Source: Bartonella machadoae
GTDB taxonomy: Bacteria > Pseudomonadota > Alphaproteobacteria > Rhizobiales > Rhizobiaceae
Assembly: GCF_022559585.1 (NCBI RefSeq)
Contig: NZ_CP087114.1
Coordinates: forward strand, 1,095,095-1,159,094
Direction: 5' to 3'
DNA: 64,000 nucleotides
Part shown: positions 1-10,783 of the stretch, piece after piece
Layout of the letters: each line of letters opens with the position of its first letter
Numbering within the stretch: position 1 is the first letter of the stretch
Translations under genes and position numbers: made by a program
Notes under the pieces: generated by a model
Database searches by the model: none
What the model was told of the DNA's origin: nothing
Seen by the model: the letters and a program-made list of their open reading frames with translations, nothing else

Positions 1-2953
1 TTCTTTGAAGAAAATTTTTGCTGATCGTCTTTATGTGGAATTACAGCGGCATAGCTCTTTTGATAAACAAATAGAGGCTGCGCTTATTGAATTGGCGTAT
101 AAATATGAAATTCCTCTTGTTGCAACCAATGAAGCTTTTTTTCTAAATAGAGAAGGGTTTGAAGCACATGATGCACTGATGGCAGTTGCAGAGGGGCAAA
201 TTGTTTCGAATCCAGAGCGTAAACGTGTCACACCAGATCATTATTTGAAGTCACAAGATGAAATGGTTGCATTGTTTTCTGATCTTCCAGAAGCTTTGGA
301 GAACAGCGTTGAAATTGCCTTGCGTTGTCATACTGCTACGCCTATTAGAAAACCAATTTTGCCACGTTTTGTAGAACAGTCTATTGATTCGAACCGTGCT
401 TTAGAACTGGAAGATAGGGAATTATTAGATCAGGCTAAGGCTGGTTTAAAAATGCGACTTGAGACTGTTGGATTGGCCGAAGGATATACAATTGCAGATT
501 ACGAGCAGCGGCTTGATTATGAAGTTTCCATTATTACACGTATGCAGTTTTCTGGCTATTTCCTTATCGTTTCAGATTTCATAAAATGGGCGAAGTCTCA
601 TGATATTCCTGTTGGTCCAGGGCGTGGTTCTGGTGCGGGGTCACTTGTTGCTTATGCGTTGACTATTACCGATGTTGATCCATTACGTTTTTCTCTTCTT
701 TTTGAACGCTTTCTTAATCCAGATCGTGTTTCTATGCCGGATTTTGATATTGACTTTTGTCAAGAACGACGCGAAGAAGTTATTCATTATGTTCAAAAAA
801 AATATGGGCGTGATCAAGTTGCCCAAATTATTACTTTTGGTAAATTACAAGCGCGTGCGGTGTTGCGTGATGTTGGGCGTGTCTTAGAAGTACCTTATCG
901 ACAGGTGGATTATCTTACAAAATTAGTTCCTGCTACACCTGGAAGCCAAGTTGAATTGGCTGATGCTATCAAGGATGAACCTAAATTTGCGGAGGAAAAG
1001 AAAAAAGATCCTGTTATCGGGCGAACATTGGATATAGCGCTTCAGCTCGAGGGGCTTTATCGCCATGCATCGACTCATGCGGCAGGAATTGTTATCGGTG
1101 ATCGTCCGCTTGCAGAGCTTGTTCCTATGTATCGTGATCCTCGTTCTGATATGCCTGTGACACAATTCAATATGAAATATGTTGAACAAGCAGGGCTCGT
1201 AAAATTTGATTTTCTGGGATTAAAAACACTTACTATTTTGAAAATGGCGGTAGATTTTGTCGCAAGAAAGGGGATTAAAATAAATTTGTCGAATATCCCT
1301 CTCAATGATGAAGCGACCTATGCTATGATGGCACGTGGTGAAACAGTTGGTGTGTTTCAGGTTGAAAGCTCTGGTATGCGCAAGGCGCTGATTGGGATGA
1401 AACCAGATCGTATTGAAGATATTATTGCTCTTGTTGCACTTTATCGTCCTGGTCCAATGGAGAATATTCCGACCTATAACGCACGCAAACACGGGGAAGA
1501 GGAAATTGCTTCTATTCATCCTAAAATAGATCATCTGATTCAAGAAACACAAGGTGTTATTGTCTATCAGGAACAAGTGATGCAGATTGCGCAGGTGCTT
1601 GCTGGTTATTCGCTTGGAGAAGCGGATTTGTTGCGTCGTGCTATGGGGAAAAAGATTCACGAGGAGATGCAAAAACAGCGTACGCGCTTTGTAAAGGGTG
1701 CTGTTGATGGCGGTGTTGATAAAGAGCAGGCAGATATTATTTTTGATCTTTTAGCAAAATTTGCAGATTATGGTTTTAATAAGTCACATGCCGCTGCTTA
1801 TGCGATTGTTTCCTACCAAACAGCTTATATGAAAGCACATCATCCCGTTGAATTTTTAGCCGCTTCAATGACATATGATATGACAAATACAGATAAGTTA
1901 AATGATTTTCGACGTGAAGCATTAAGGCTAGGTATTAAGGTGATTGCACCTTGTGTGCAAACATCACATCGTGTGTTTGAAGTTGGTGATAACTGTATTT
2001 ATTATTCTCTTGCTGCTATTAAAGGGGTAGGAGAAGCCGTTGTTGATCATCTTGTCGCTTGCCGTGGAAATAAACCTTTTAGAGATTTAGAAGATTTTTG
2101 TGAGCGTATTGATCCGCGTATTGTTAATAAGCGTGCGATGGAAAGTTTGGTTTGTGCTGGCGCCTTTGATTGCTTTCATATTGCGCGTGAGGTTTTATTG
2201 GCAAGTCTTGAAACGCTCCACGCACGTGCACTTCGTATTCTCGAAGACAATGCTAGTGGACAGATTGATATATTTGGGATGACAGGTGGATTAAAAGAGC
2301 CTTTGGTTTTATCGCAGACATCTCCTTGGTTACTGGATGAAAAACTTCATCGAGAGTTTCAGGCAATAGGTTTTTATTTTTCTGCGCATCCTTTGGATGA
2401 ATATCAAGCGATTCTTGCTAAAAAACGTGTACAGACGTGGGCTCATTTTGCCAATGCCGTTAGAGGAGGAGCTGTTGCTGCTAGGCTTGCTGGAACTGTT
2501 GTGGCAAAACAAGTGCGAAAAACAAAATCCGGTAAGAAAATGGGGGTTATCCATTTTTCTGATACGAGTGGACAATATGAGACAGTTCTCTTTTCTGAGA
2601 CGCTTTCGGATTATGAAGAGATGTTAGAGCTTGGCAAGTCTTTTATCATTACAGTGAGTGCTGAAAATCGCTCTGAAGGTGTGAGTTTGCGACTTGAGAC
2701 AGTTCAATCTTTGGAACAAGAGGTCTCACAGCATCATAAAATGATGCGTCTCTTTATAAAAAAAGTCGATATGCTTGCGCAAATTGAGCAAAATTTGCAT
2801 CCTGGTGGAAATGGAGAAGTAGGCCTTATCCTTATTCAAGAGGATGGAGTGAGGGAGGTCGAAATTGCACTTCCAAAGCGATATAAGGTTAATTCACGGG
2901 TGGCAAATGTTATGAAAGCAATTCAGGGTATTGTTGATGTGGAATTGGTTTAA
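1..2953 (+). CDS. dnaE: DNA polymerase III subunit alpha, 3' part (5' end outside window)
   Basis: Catalytic subunit of the replicative DNA polymerase (C-family). The reading frame is open to the left edge, so roughly the first 155 residues, most of the N-terminal PHP domain, lie outside the window. The visible ~982 residues hold the end of PHP, the palm with the glycine-rich GPGRGSGAGS segment, the catalytic MPDFDIDF motif at about residues 244-251 (equivalent to the Asp pair near 401/403 of E. coli), the third catalytic Asp in VKFDFLGLKTL, fingers (LYRPGPMENIPTY, YGFNKSHAAAYA) and a C-terminal OB-fold (GTVVAKQVRKTKSGKKMGVI). The length fits the family. The TTG at position 5 is only the first possible start inside the window, not the true one. 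Confidence 0.97.
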   Translation, partial: SLKKIFADRLYVELQRHSSFDKQIEAALIELAYKYEIPLVATNEAFFLNREGFEAHDALMAVAEGQIVSNPERKRVTPDHYLKSQDEMVALFSDLPEALENSVEIALRCHTATPIRKPILPRFVEQSIDSNRALELEDRELLDQAKAGLKMRLETVGLAEGYTIADYEQRLDYEVSIITRMQFSGYFLIVSDFIKWAKSHDIPVGPGRGSGAGSLVAYALTITDVDPLRFSLLFERFLNPDRVSMPDFDIDFCQERREEVIHYVQKKYGRDQVAQIITFGKLQARAVLRDVGRVLEVPYRQVDYLTKLVPATPGSQVELADAIKDEPKFAEEKKKDPVIGRTLDIALQLEGLYRHASTHAAGIVIGDRPLAELVPMYRDPRSDMPVTQFNMKYVEQAGLVKFDFLGLKTLTILKMAVDFVARKGIKINLSNIPLNDEATYAMMARGETVGVFQVESSGMRKALIGMKPDRIEDIIALVALYRPGPMENIPTYNARKHGEEEIASIHPKIDHLIQETQGVIVYQEQVMQIAQVLAGYSLGEADLLRRAMGKKIHEEMQKQRTRFVKGAVDGGVDKEQADIIFDLLAKFADYGFNKSHAAAYAIVSYQTAYMKAHHPVEFLAASMTYDMTNTDKLNDFRREALRLGIKVIAPCVQTSHRVFEVGDNCIYYSLAAIKGVGEAVVDHLVACRGNKPFRDLEDFCERIDPRIVNKRAMESLVCAGAFDCFHIAREVLLASLETLHARALRILEDNASGQIDIFGMTGGLKEPLVLSQTSPWLLDEKLHREFQAIGFYFSAHPLDEYQAILAKKRVQTWAHFANAVRGGAVAARLAGTVVAKQVRKTKSGKKMGVIHFSDTSGQYETVLFSETLSDYEEMLELGKSFIITVSAENRSEGVSLRLETVQSLEQEVSQHHKMMRLFIKKVDMLAQIEQNLHPGGNGEVGLILIQEDGVREVEIALPKRYKVNSRVANVMKAIQGIVDVELV

Positions 2954-3439
2954 ATCAAGGGTTGTAAGGTGATTGCTTATTTGGGATCATATTTTTTTGA
3001 ATCAGATTCTAGCTTTTAACAGTCCTTACTTTATTGAATAAACGAAACAGATCATTGATTTATAATAATAATTTATCATTTTGGATATTAATTTAGCCCC
3101 CCGAATATTGTAGGATTTCCTCATTTTAAATCCTTTTATTTTGAATCAAGTAAAATGATGTTCCTCCATGTTATAAGCGAGGCTGATCTGTGAGCAAAAA
3201 GCCTTTAGAAAGAGGTAAAAGTGCTTGTTATGAATCGTCTAAATAGCAAGAACTGCCGCAACATTGGGGAGCGGTAAAGAGTATGATAGTATCGGCTTGC
3301 TCTTTCATAAGTGTAGAGATGGTGGTGCACAATGATTTTTACGCTATATTTATCCACCGGTGGCGCTGTGAAATGAGACGCATCTTAGCGTTATAAATTT
3401 AAGAAAATATTTTTGATTTATGGAAAATGTGAGGGAACT
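2954..3439. other. Intergenic stretch, no gene seen
   Basis: About 490 bases of AT-rich sequence between dnaE and the convergent monooxygenase gene. I see no ORF with coding character, no tRNA and no clear hairpin followed by a T-run. Confidence 0.5.
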
Positions 3440-4690
3440 TTATAAGTTTTTATGATATCTCTTTGTGCGATCCATAGCGTCGTACATATAAAGCCAATTA
3501 AGGCTAGACATGATACTTTCTGGTGTGCGAATTTTCATGATGAAATTACGGGCAATTGCTAGAGGTCCAGTTGCATGGTAAGCTATTCTATTAAAATCTC
3601 CACGTTTTTTTACGGCTTTAACTCGGGGAGACCGTATTTTTTCGTAGAGTAAAAGGGACTTGGTTAAGGAGAGATCTTTACAAGAAAGTGCTTGTGCTAA
3701 TGTAGCAGCATCTTCGATTGCCATAGCAGCACCTTGCGCTGCAAAGGGTAAGGCTGCGTGTGCACTGTCCCCAACAAAGACTTGTCTTTCTAAACCTAAA
3801 AAGCGATCCTGTTTCATATGAAAGAGAGGCCAATAGCTCCACTCATCAATGTGATCAAAGATTTGCAAAATTTGCTGATTCCAACCTTTAAAAAGAGATT
3901 TCAAATTTTCTTTATTTCCTTTATGAGCCCATCCTTCTTTTGCATTTTCTCCACGCGTAATGGCTACAAAATTAAAAACCTTTGCGGATGATTGAATGGG
4001 ATAGACAACAAGATGGTTTTGGGGTCCCATCCAGGCGGTAATTGTCTGCGTATTTTGTAATAAAGAACGAAAGTTTTGAGGAAGATTATCAAATTCTGCT
4101 GTAGCACGCCAAGCAATAAAGCCACTAAAATCTGCTCTTTCATGAAAAGGAGCAAGTTTTCGGAGTGTTGACCAAACTCCATCACATCCGATCAGAAGCG
4201 ATGTTGAATACAACTGCGGTTGTTGTTTAGTTGATGCATCTGTCTTTATTGTTTTTATATGAATGCTGTTGTTAGGAGTTGTTTGGGTAGATGATATAAG
4301 TGTTTCGCCTGTTTTGTATTTGATAAAAGGATTCTCCATAACAGTACTGTATAAAACTTTTTGTAAGGCGGCACGATGAATGGTAATATAAGGCGCTTTC
4401 CAATTTTTTTCTGTTAAATTGATAAGATCAATGTGCAGTCGCGTTTTTAGAGACACCCCTTCTCGTAACTCAAAAAAATGTGGTATTGTTCCTTCTTCAA
4501 TAAGTGTATCAAGAATTCCCCAATGCGCTAAAATACGGGTTGCATTTGGGGTAAGCTGAATACCCGCTCCTACAGCGTCAAGCCGTTTGCACTTTTCTAT
4601 AAGTGTACTTGCAATTCCTTTATGGGCAAGTGCCAAAGCAGTGCTTAAACCAGCAATACCTCCTCCAATGATTATTGGGGCGTGGTCCAT
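3440..4690 (-). CDS. FAD-dependent aromatic-ring-hydroxylase-type monooxygenase
   Basis: Flavoprotein monooxygenase of the PHBH/UbiH/salicylate-hydroxylase fold, about 416 residues. The N-terminal dinucleotide-binding motif IIIGGGIAGLSTALALAHKG lies at residues 5-24, the central GCDGVWSTLRK (DG motif) near 180, and the FAD ribityl-binding VGDSAHAALPFAAQGAAMAI (GD motif) near 300. I chose the ATG at 4690 because AAAGGA lies 7 bases upstream and the glycine motif then starts at the usual distance; a longer frame reaches 4756 but lacks family sequence. The substrate cannot be read from sequence. It lies just downstream of a small zinc-finger gene on the same strand and could be co-transcribed with it. 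Confidence 0.85.
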   Translation of the reverse strand: MDHAPIIIGGGIAGLSTALALAHKGIASTLIEKCKRLDAVGAGIQLTPNATRILAHWGILDTLIEEGTIPHFFELREGVSLKTRLHIDLINLTEKNWKAPYITIHRAALQKVLYSTVMENPFIKYKTGETLISSTQTTPNNSIHIKTIKTDASTKQQPQLYSTSLLIGCDGVWSTLRKLAPFHERADFSGFIAWRATAEFDNLPQNFRSLLQNTQTITAWMGPQNHLVVYPIQSSAKVFNFVAITRGENAKEGWAHKGNKENLKSLFKGWNQQILQIFDHIDEWSYWPLFHMKQDRFLGLERQVFVGDSAHAALPFAAQGAAMAIEDAATLAQALSCKDLSLTKSLLLYEKIRSPRVKAVKKRGDFNRIAYHATGPLAIARNFIMKIRTPESIMSSLNWLYMYDAMDRTKRYHKNL

Positions 4691-4725
4691 GCATTTTCCT
4701 TTATATTGAAAGAGCAGAAAATGCG

Positions 4726-4974
4726 CTATAATGCATTGTTTGGATGGTATAAACATCCGGGTGGATTTGTTTGATCGTACAATAGTGAGGAATTATAGCG
4801 ATAAAGTGTTGAACAATAAGGGCAGATTTTTTCATCCATTGATCCCATATCAATAAAAATATGAGGATGATCAAATGGTTGTGTTGCGCCTGCGCACATG
4901 AATTCTTTTACACCAATTTCGATTGTTTTATATCCGAGATCATTTTGGAAGTGGGGAATGTTGTGATCGGCCAT
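4726..4974 (-). CDS. Small CHCC zinc-finger protein (NDUFS6-like)
   Basis: An 82-residue protein with the CHCC zinc-finger pattern: Cys in FMCAGATQPFDHPH, then His, then the CPYC pair in KICPYCSTLYRY. Proteins of this family (zf-CHCC) are short, often annotated as zinc-finger domain-containing protein, and related to the NDUFS6 accessory subunit of complex I. The ATG at 4974 has GGAG about 10 bases upstream; an in-frame TTG at 4983 is less likely. It lies 35 bases upstream of the monooxygenase gene on the same strand. Function in the cell is inferred from the family only. Confidence 0.8.
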   Translation of the reverse strand: MADHNIPHFQNDLGYKTIEIGVKEFMCAGATQPFDHPHIFIDMGSMDEKICPYCSTLYRYNSSLLYDQTNPPGCLYHPNNAL

Positions 4975-5301
4975 GATAGACAAGCTCCGAATAAATTGCT
5001 TAAATCAGATATGACTTGGGTTGTTTATTTTACATGTATGAGTTTGTAATAAAGCTTATAACAATGCAAGGTTCTTTTTAAGACAAACCAAAGATCTTTT
5101 TATGACTCATATCCGTTAGCGTGTTTTTAGTATTTTGTGCATGGGAATATTTCCAAGTATTTTGCAAGTTTATATGCAAATAATGTAGGAAAAATTGATC
5201 AATCGAATATGTTATTATTACAGTAACATATCATAAAGTGTTCTATGAGAAAGTGATCAATCATGAGCTTAGAAAGTATAAAGGAAGATTAGCTAGAATA
5301 T
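4975..5301. promoter_or_regulatory. Divergent intergenic region upstream of ppk1
   Basis: About 330 bases between the divergent zinc-finger gene and ppk1; promoters for both must lie here or nearby. The sequence is AT-rich. I could not single out a convincing -35/-10 pair and saw no pho-box-like direct repeats. Confidence 0.35.
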
Positions 5302-7482
5302 ATGGAACAGAGGGTGGAAGATCAGATTACTCTATCGGGTATAACAATGAAAAGTCCGATGCGGTTTATTAATAGAGAATTTTCATGGTTACAATTTAAT
5401 ACTCGTGTATTGATGGAAGCTGCAAATACGAAGCATCCTTTACTAGAACGTCTCCAATTTCTTTCGATTTCAGCAGCAAATCTTGATGAATTTTTTATGG
5501 TTCGTGTTGCAGGTCTTGTTGCTCAAATTCGTGATGGGGGGACATCATGTAGCGCAGATGGGCGCACACCACAGCAGCAACTTGATTTTGTGTTAGGTGA
5601 AATTTCACGTTTACAGCTTCATCAATTACAAGAACTGCGTATTTTAGATCACGAATTAAGACAGAATGATATTGAAATTGTTGGTTCTGAAAGACTTTCA
5701 GAAAGTGAAAAATCATGGCTTGAACAATATTTTCTTGAGAAAATTTATCCTGTTTTAAAACCTTTCCCTCTTGATTCCTCTCACTCTTTTCCCTTTATCC
5801 CTAATTTAGGGCTTTCACTTGCTCTCCAATTGTCGCGGTGTGTTGATCAACATACCCATAGAGTCTTGTTACCTGTTCCAGTGAACTTGAAGCGTTTTAT
5901 TCTTCTTCCTCAAGAAGGCAATCACTTTCGTTTTATTGCCTGTGAAGATGTTATGAGCCTTTTTATCAACCGTCTATTTCCTGATTATAAAGTTGATGGA
6001 ATGGGGACATTTAGAGTGATTCGTGATAGTGATATTGAAGTGGAAGAAAAGGCTGAAGATCTTGTTCATTTTTTTGAAACTGCTCTGAAAAGACGCCGCC
6101 GTGGGCAGGTTATTCGCGTTGAATTTGATGCAAAAATGCCAAAGAATTTATGCCGATTTATAACCGATGCTCTTTCTGTTCCTGATAATTGTATGAGTGT
6201 TCTTGATGGATTATTGGCGCTTAATATGCTATCAGAGATTGTATCTATTCCACGTGATGACTTAAAATTTTTACCTTATAATCCTCGTTTTCCTGAATAT
6301 CTTCGTAAACATAATGGTGATTGCTTTGCGGCTATTCGTGAAAATGATATGGTCATTCATCATCCTTATGAATCCTTTGATGTTGTTGTGCAATTTTTAC
6401 GTCAGGCAGCTAGTGATCCTGATGTTGTAGAAATCAAACAAACCCTTTATCGTACATCAAATGATAGTCCTATTGTTAGCGCTTTAATTGAAGCTGCTAA
6501 AAAGGGGAAATCTGTGACGGCTTTAGTAGAACTTAAAGCTCGTTTTGATGAGGAAGCGAACATTCGTTGGGCACGTGATCTTGAGCATGCAGGCGTGCGT
6601 GTTTTTTTTGGTTTTATTGCATTGAAAACACATGCTAAGATGTCACTGATTATGAGGCGTGAAGGAAAACGCCTTTGTTCTTACGTTCATCTTGGCACTG
6701 GAAATTATCATCCAGTGAACGCTAAGGTTTATACTGATCTTTCTTTTTTTACTACTGATGATGATATTGCTCATGATGTTGCATTATTGTTCGATTATAT
6801 TGCTCAATATAAACGTCCAAATGAAGCAATGAAGATTGCTTTTTCTCCTTTAACATTGCGGAGTCGTATTCTTAAGCATATTGAAGAAGAAATTACCAAT
6901 GCACAACAGGGACGGATTGCTGCTATCTGGATGAAGGTTAATGCATTGGTTGATCCTGAAATTATTGATGCTTTATATCGTGCTAGTCAAGCGGGTGTGC
7001 AGGTTGATCTGGTGGTGCGAGGCATATGCTGTTTGCGTCCTAACATTCCAGGAATTTCAGATAATATTCGTGTAAAATCAATTGTAGGGCGGTTTTTAGA
7101 GCATAGTCGCATTTTTTGTTTTGGCAATGGCCAAGATTTGCCCAACGAAAGTGCCATTGTTTATTTGGGATCGGCTGATATGATGCCTCGTAATCTCGAT
7201 CATCGTGTTGAAATATTGGTACCAGTTGTTAATAAAATGGTTCGTAAGCAGATTCTTTTACAAATTATGCTCGCTAATATTATTGATAATCAACAAAGCT
7301 TTGATATACTAAACAGCGGAACATCAAGACGTATAACACCACAAAGAGGTGAAAGTCCGTTTAATGCGCAGGAGTATTTTATGGCCAAAGCAGGTCTTTT
7401 GGGGGGGAAGGAAGCGTTTGAGTCTTCCGCTTCGCGTTTGGTTGCGTTGCGTCGGCAGTATGCCAAATTGCGTAAAGACTGA
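5302..7482 (+). CDS. ppk1: Polyphosphate kinase 1
   Basis: Makes inorganic polyphosphate from the gamma-phosphate of ATP, reversibly. The 726-residue length is normal. Visible family features are the N-terminal [17 protein letters not shown], the [16 protein letters not shown] segment, and the two histidines of the phospholipase-D-like active site in [13 protein letters not shown] (the phosphorylated His) and [12 protein letters not shown]. The start ATG at 5302 is preceded by AAGGAAG at a rather long distance; an in-frame ATG sits 15 codons downstream, so the N-terminus is uncertain by that much. ppx follows after only six bases, so the two enzymes that make and degrade polyphosphate form one operon. 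Confidence 0.96.
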   Translation: MEQRVEDQITLSGITMKSPMRFINREFSWLQFNTRVLMEAANTKHPLLERLQFLSISAANLDEFFMVRVAGLVAQIRDGGTSCSADGRTPQQQLDFVLGEISRLQLHQLQELRILDHELRQNDIEIVGSERLSESEKSWLEQYFLEKIYPVLKPFPLDSSHSFPFIPNLGLSLALQLSRCVDQHTHRVLLPVPVNLKRFILLPQEGNHFRFIACEDVMSLFINRLFPDYKVDGMGTFRVIRDSDIEVEEKAEDLVHFFETALKRRRRGQVIRVEFDAKMPKNLCRFITDALSVPDNCMSVLDGLLALNMLSEIVSIPRDDLKFLPYNPRFPEYLRKHNGDCFAAIRENDMVIHHPYESFDVVVQFLRQAASDPDVVEIKQTLYRTSNDSPIVSALIEAAKKGKSVTALVELKARFDEEANIRWARDLEHAGVRVFFGFIALKTHAKMSLIMRREGKRLCSYVHLGTGNYHPVNAKVYTDLSFFTTDDDIAHDVALLFDYIAQYKRPNEAMKIAFSPLTLRSRILKHIEEEITNAQQGRIAAIWMKVNALVDPEIIDALYRASQAGVQVDLVVRGICCLRPNIPGISDNIRVKSIVGRFLEHSRIFCFGNGQDLPNESAIVYLGSADMMPRNLDHRVEILVPVVNKMVRKQILLQIMLANIIDNQQSFDILNSGTSRRITPQRGESPFNAQEYFMAKAGLLGGKEAFESSASRLVALRRQYAKLRKD

Positions 7483-7488
7483 AATCCA

Positions 7489-9000
7489 ATGACATATGTA
7501 AATGCTCAGGGTCGACTGAAAGGGTGTAAACCTGTCGCTGTTATCGATATTGGTTCAAACTCTGTTCGACTTGTTATTTATGAAGGTCTTGTGCGTTCAC
7601 CTACAGTTTTATTTAATGAAAAAGTTCTCTGTGGTCTTGGTCAGGGTGTGGCAGAAACTGGATTTTTAGAAGAAAAATCCATGAAAATGGCGCTACAAGC
7701 ATTAAAACGGTTTCGTGCACTTTGTCTACAGATTGGAGCGGAGGATATCTATACATTAGCAACAGCAGCAGCGAGAGAGGCCGAAAACGGATCAGCATTT
7801 ATTCAAAATGCGGAAAATATTTTGCAAAGTAAAATATACCTTCTTTCAGGAAATGAAGAAGCTCTTTATTCAGCATATGGGGTTATTTCTACTTTTTATC
7901 AACCAAAGGGTATTTGTGGAGATCTTGGTGGCGGAAGTCTTGAACTTATTAATATTGATAACGCTAATGTAAGTGAGGGGATAACTCTGCCGTTGGGTGG
8001 TTTACAACTACAATATATGTCCAATAATGATATTGCGGTTGCTACAAAAATTGTCCATGAGCATTTTGCTAAAGCTGCTGTTATTCGTAAAGGTATGGCG
8101 CGTCGTTTTTACGCAGTAGGAGGAACTTGGCGTAATTTAGCAAAACTCCATATGGCAACCAAACATTATCCGTTGCCTGTTATGCACGGTTATGAAGTTG
8201 ATGCCGTTGAAATGGAAGATTTCTTACGTTTTGTCGTGAATGGCAATATCGGTAATATGAAAGGAATTTCAGCTGTTTCAAAAAATCGTCGTCAGCTCTT
8301 ATCTTATGGAGCAATTGTTCTTATTGAACTCATTCAGTCTATGGGATTTGAAAAAATAGTCTTTTCTGGAGCTGGAGTTCGCGAAGGTTTTCTTTATTCA
8401 AAATTACCACAAGAGATTCGTGTTTCAGATCCTCTCATCGCGGCTTGCACTGAAATGGCTATTTTACGAGCGCGTTCACCAAAGCAGGCAGCAGAACTTA
8501 TTGATTTTACGACCAATGCCTTTGATGCTTTTGGAATTTCAGAGACTGAAAATGAATGTCGTTACCGTAAAGCAGCTTGTCTTCTTGCCGATATTGGTTG
8601 GCGTATACATCCAGATTATCGAGGCAATGAAGCGGCTCATCGAATCGCATTGGGATCTTATCCGGGAATTTCACATGAGGGGCGCCTTTATGCTGCGCTT
8701 GCAGTTTTTTTTCGCAATAAAGGGTTGTTGATGGATGCAGAATCCCTTCCTCTTTTTCAATTAGCAAGCAGAAATATCATTGAGAGAGCACACATTCTTG
8801 GTGAGACCATGCGTATAGCCCATCTTTTTAGCGCTTCTACCGCTGGAATTTTACCCCATTTTTCATGGTATAAAAAGACAGATCATATTGTTTTGTATGT
8901 TCCGAGGTGTTATGCTGATTTATTAGGAGAACGTCCTCTTACACGGCTTAAAAAATTATCAAAAATAATAAAATGGCCTCTTTCTTTTGAAACCTTCTGA
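7489..9000 (+). CDS. ppx: Exopolyphosphatase (Ppx/GppA family)
   Basis: Degrades polyphosphate processively and may also act on pppGpp, as the family does. The 503-residue protein has the actin-like ATPase fold signatures: AVIDIGSNSVRLVIYEG (phosphate 1) near residue 18, GDLGGGSLELI (phosphate 2) near 145, and a C-terminal HD-like helical extension (DIGWRIHPDYRGNEAAHRI). It starts six bases after the ppk1 stop, so translation is probably coupled. The pairing with ppk1 supports the polyphosphatase call over a GppA-only role. Confidence 0.93.
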   Translation: MTYVNAQGRLKGCKPVAVIDIGSNSVRLVIYEGLVRSPTVLFNEKVLCGLGQGVAETGFLEEKSMKMALQALKRFRALCLQIGAEDIYTLATAAAREAENGSAFIQNAENILQSKIYLLSGNEEALYSAYGVISTFYQPKGICGDLGGGSLELINIDNANVSEGITLPLGGLQLQYMSNNDIAVATKIVHEHFAKAAVIRKGMARRFYAVGGTWRNLAKLHMATKHYPLPVMHGYEVDAVEMEDFLRFVVNGNIGNMKGISAVSKNRRQLLSYGAIVLIELIQSMGFEKIVFSGAGVREGFLYSKLPQEIRVSDPLIAACTEMAILRARSPKQAAELIDFTTNAFDAFGISETENECRYRKAACLLADIGWRIHPDYRGNEAAHRIALGSYPGISHEGRLYAALAVFFRNKGLLMDAESLPLFQLASRNIIERAHILGETMRIAHLFSASTAGILPHFSWYKKTDHIVLYVPRCYADLLGERPLTRLKKLSKIIKWPLSFETF

Positions 9001-9494
9001 TTCTTTTTCTACTATATTGTGCTTATGTGTTTTGATCGCTCTACAGTTCTATTTTTGAGTCATGGAGTTGTTCTTTTCATAAAGCATTTAATTTTTATGG
9101 TACTGTGTGTAGAATATTATATCTCCTTACTTTTCTTTTTGCGCTAAGCTGCAATTTTAAAATACATCAAGCGATGTTGTTGTAGAAAATCCTATTGCTT
9201 TTTAAAGTTGGAAGTTTGCTGTTATTGGGATTTCATCATTATTTGAGGAGTCTATTTCAGTTCATCTGAAAATATGGATGGCATGATAATATAACGGATT
9301 TTTTCAGAATGGGAGTGCTTAAAATTTAATGAGAGCTCTTCTCTCTTTTTTTAAATAAAACTAACTTAGCAAGTTGATCGCTCATTTTTCTCTTTTTGAT
9401 TTTCTATTAACCTTTATATTAAATGAGACATATAGGCTTTGTTAGAAGACTCGTATGATGATAACTGCAATATGCAAATGGTTGTTTTTATAAA
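9001..9494. other. Convergent intergenic stretch, no gene seen
   Basis: About 490 bases between the convergent ppx and rnd genes. A weak hairpin (GAGAG at 9331-9335, CTCTC at 9341-9345) followed by seven T residues could terminate plus-strand transcription, but its stem is only 5 bp and it lies 330 bases from ppx. I see no ORF with coding character. Confidence 0.4.
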
Positions 9495-10649
9495 TTAAAA
9501 CTGTTTGGTCATTATCTTTCCATCATGAAAATAAAATCCTATTTGACCGTTGAGCATTTGTTCAGCTTTTTTACCAAATATTTCGTAGCGCCAACCGTTC
9601 ATAGCAGGGATCTTTTTCTTTATACACCCATTGGCAATTTTTTCTAAATCATTGGAAGTTGCAATAATTTTAGGTGCAATACCGTTTTCGTTCGCAACGA
9701 GCTTTAATAACACTTTGAGAAGCTCAAGAACGGCCGTCGATGTTTCACCCAGTGGATTATATTTAGGAAGGGGAGGTAAGGTAGCAAGATCGACCTCTAG
9801 TCCTTCATGGATAGCTTTGATTAATGTTTGTGTGTTGGAAAATTTATCCCAATTTTTATTGAGGCTGCGCAAACGTTTTAAAGCAGATTCATCTTGTGGT
9901 TGTTGGACTGCAATTTCGATAAGGCATTCATCTTTCATGATATGACGACGTGGGATATTATATTTTCGTGCTTTGCGTTCACGCCAAGCAGCTATTTTTT
10001 GTAATACAGCAAGTTCACGCAGTTTTTTTACTTTACCTTTTACTTTTTTCCATGCTTCATCTTCGGGCATATCATAAGTTTTTGGATTTAGGAGAATTGC
10101 TATTTCATCATCCATCCAGTGTGTGCGTTGGTTTTTTTCTAATTGCTTTTTTAAGAAGAGGTAAACGTCTCTTAGATAGGTTACATCGGCAAGTGCATAG
10201 AGGAGTTGTTTTTCGGAGAGAGGGCGGTAACTCCAATCTGTAAAACGGGATGATTTATCAATTTGATGCCCCGTGCAGCGTTGTACAATTTGATCATAGG
10301 AGATAGAATCACCAAATCCGCAAATTGACCCTGCGATTTGTGTATCGAAGAGAGGATAGGGAATGATACCCTCAAGATGGTAAATAGCTTCGATGTCTTG
10401 ACGTGCAGCATGAAAAACTTTGGTGACTTTTTTATCAACCATGAGATCAAAAAATGCTTGTAGATTAATATCTGGTGCTTTTGGATCAATCAGTAACGTG
10501 ACATCTGGTGATGCAAGCTGAATTAAACACAGTTGAGGCCAAAATGTCGTTTCGCGCATAAATTCAGTGTCTACGGTTACAAAATCTGAGGTACGTAGAG
10601 CAGCAATGGCAATTTCAAGATCTGTTGTTTGTGTAATAAGATTCATCAT
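9495..10649 (-). CDS. rnd: Ribonuclease D
   Basis: 3'-5' exoribonuclease that trims tRNA and other stable RNA precursors. The DEDDy active site is visible: DTEFMRE (Exo I) near residue 28, HAARQDIEAI (Exo II) near 85, and YALADVTYL (Exo III, Tyr and Asp) near 150. Two HRDC-type helical regions follow, one containing AAWRERKARKYNIPRRHIMKD. The length, 384 residues, matches family members. The frame extends to 10778 but the first 43 residues of that version are AT-rich and unlike the family. Two adjacent ATGs at 10649 and 10646 are the likely start; neither has a strong ribosome-binding site. It is divergent from aspS, with about 135 bases between starts. Confidence 0.93.
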   Translation of the reverse strand: MMNLITQTTDLEIAIAALRTSDFVTVDTEFMRETTFWPQLCLIQLASPDVTLLIDPKAPDINLQAFFDLMVDKKVTKVFHAARQDIEAIYHLEGIIPYPLFDTQIAGSICGFGDSISYDQIVQRCTGHQIDKSSRFTDWSYRPLSEKQLLYALADVTYLRDVYLFLKKQLEKNQRTHWMDDEIAILLNPKTYDMPEDEAWKKVKGKVKKLRELAVLQKIAAWRERKARKYNIPRRHIMKDECLIEIAVQQPQDESALKRLRSLNKNWDKFSNTQTLIKAIHEGLEVDLATLPPLPKYNPLGETSTAVLELLKVLLKLVANENGIAPKIIATSNDLEKIANGCIKKKIPAMNGWRYEIFGKKAEQMLNGQIGFYFHDGKIMTKQF

Positions 10650-10783
10650 TATTTTATTATAGCTAGATAAATTAAATTTGTCTTTTATTGACTTTTTTTT
10701 TGAGTCTTTATCCTCATATCTTGACAAATGGTTATTAAAAAGCGTTTGTAACGCATATGAAATTATAATCAAAGGCAAAAACT

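Noticed and set aside
1220..1672. 150-codon frame antisense to dnaE
   Set aside because: Shadow of the conserved polymerase sequence on the other strand.
9331..9352. Terminator for ppx
   Set aside because: Only a 5-bp stem, 330 bases from the stop codon, in a T-rich region where such patterns are expected by chance.
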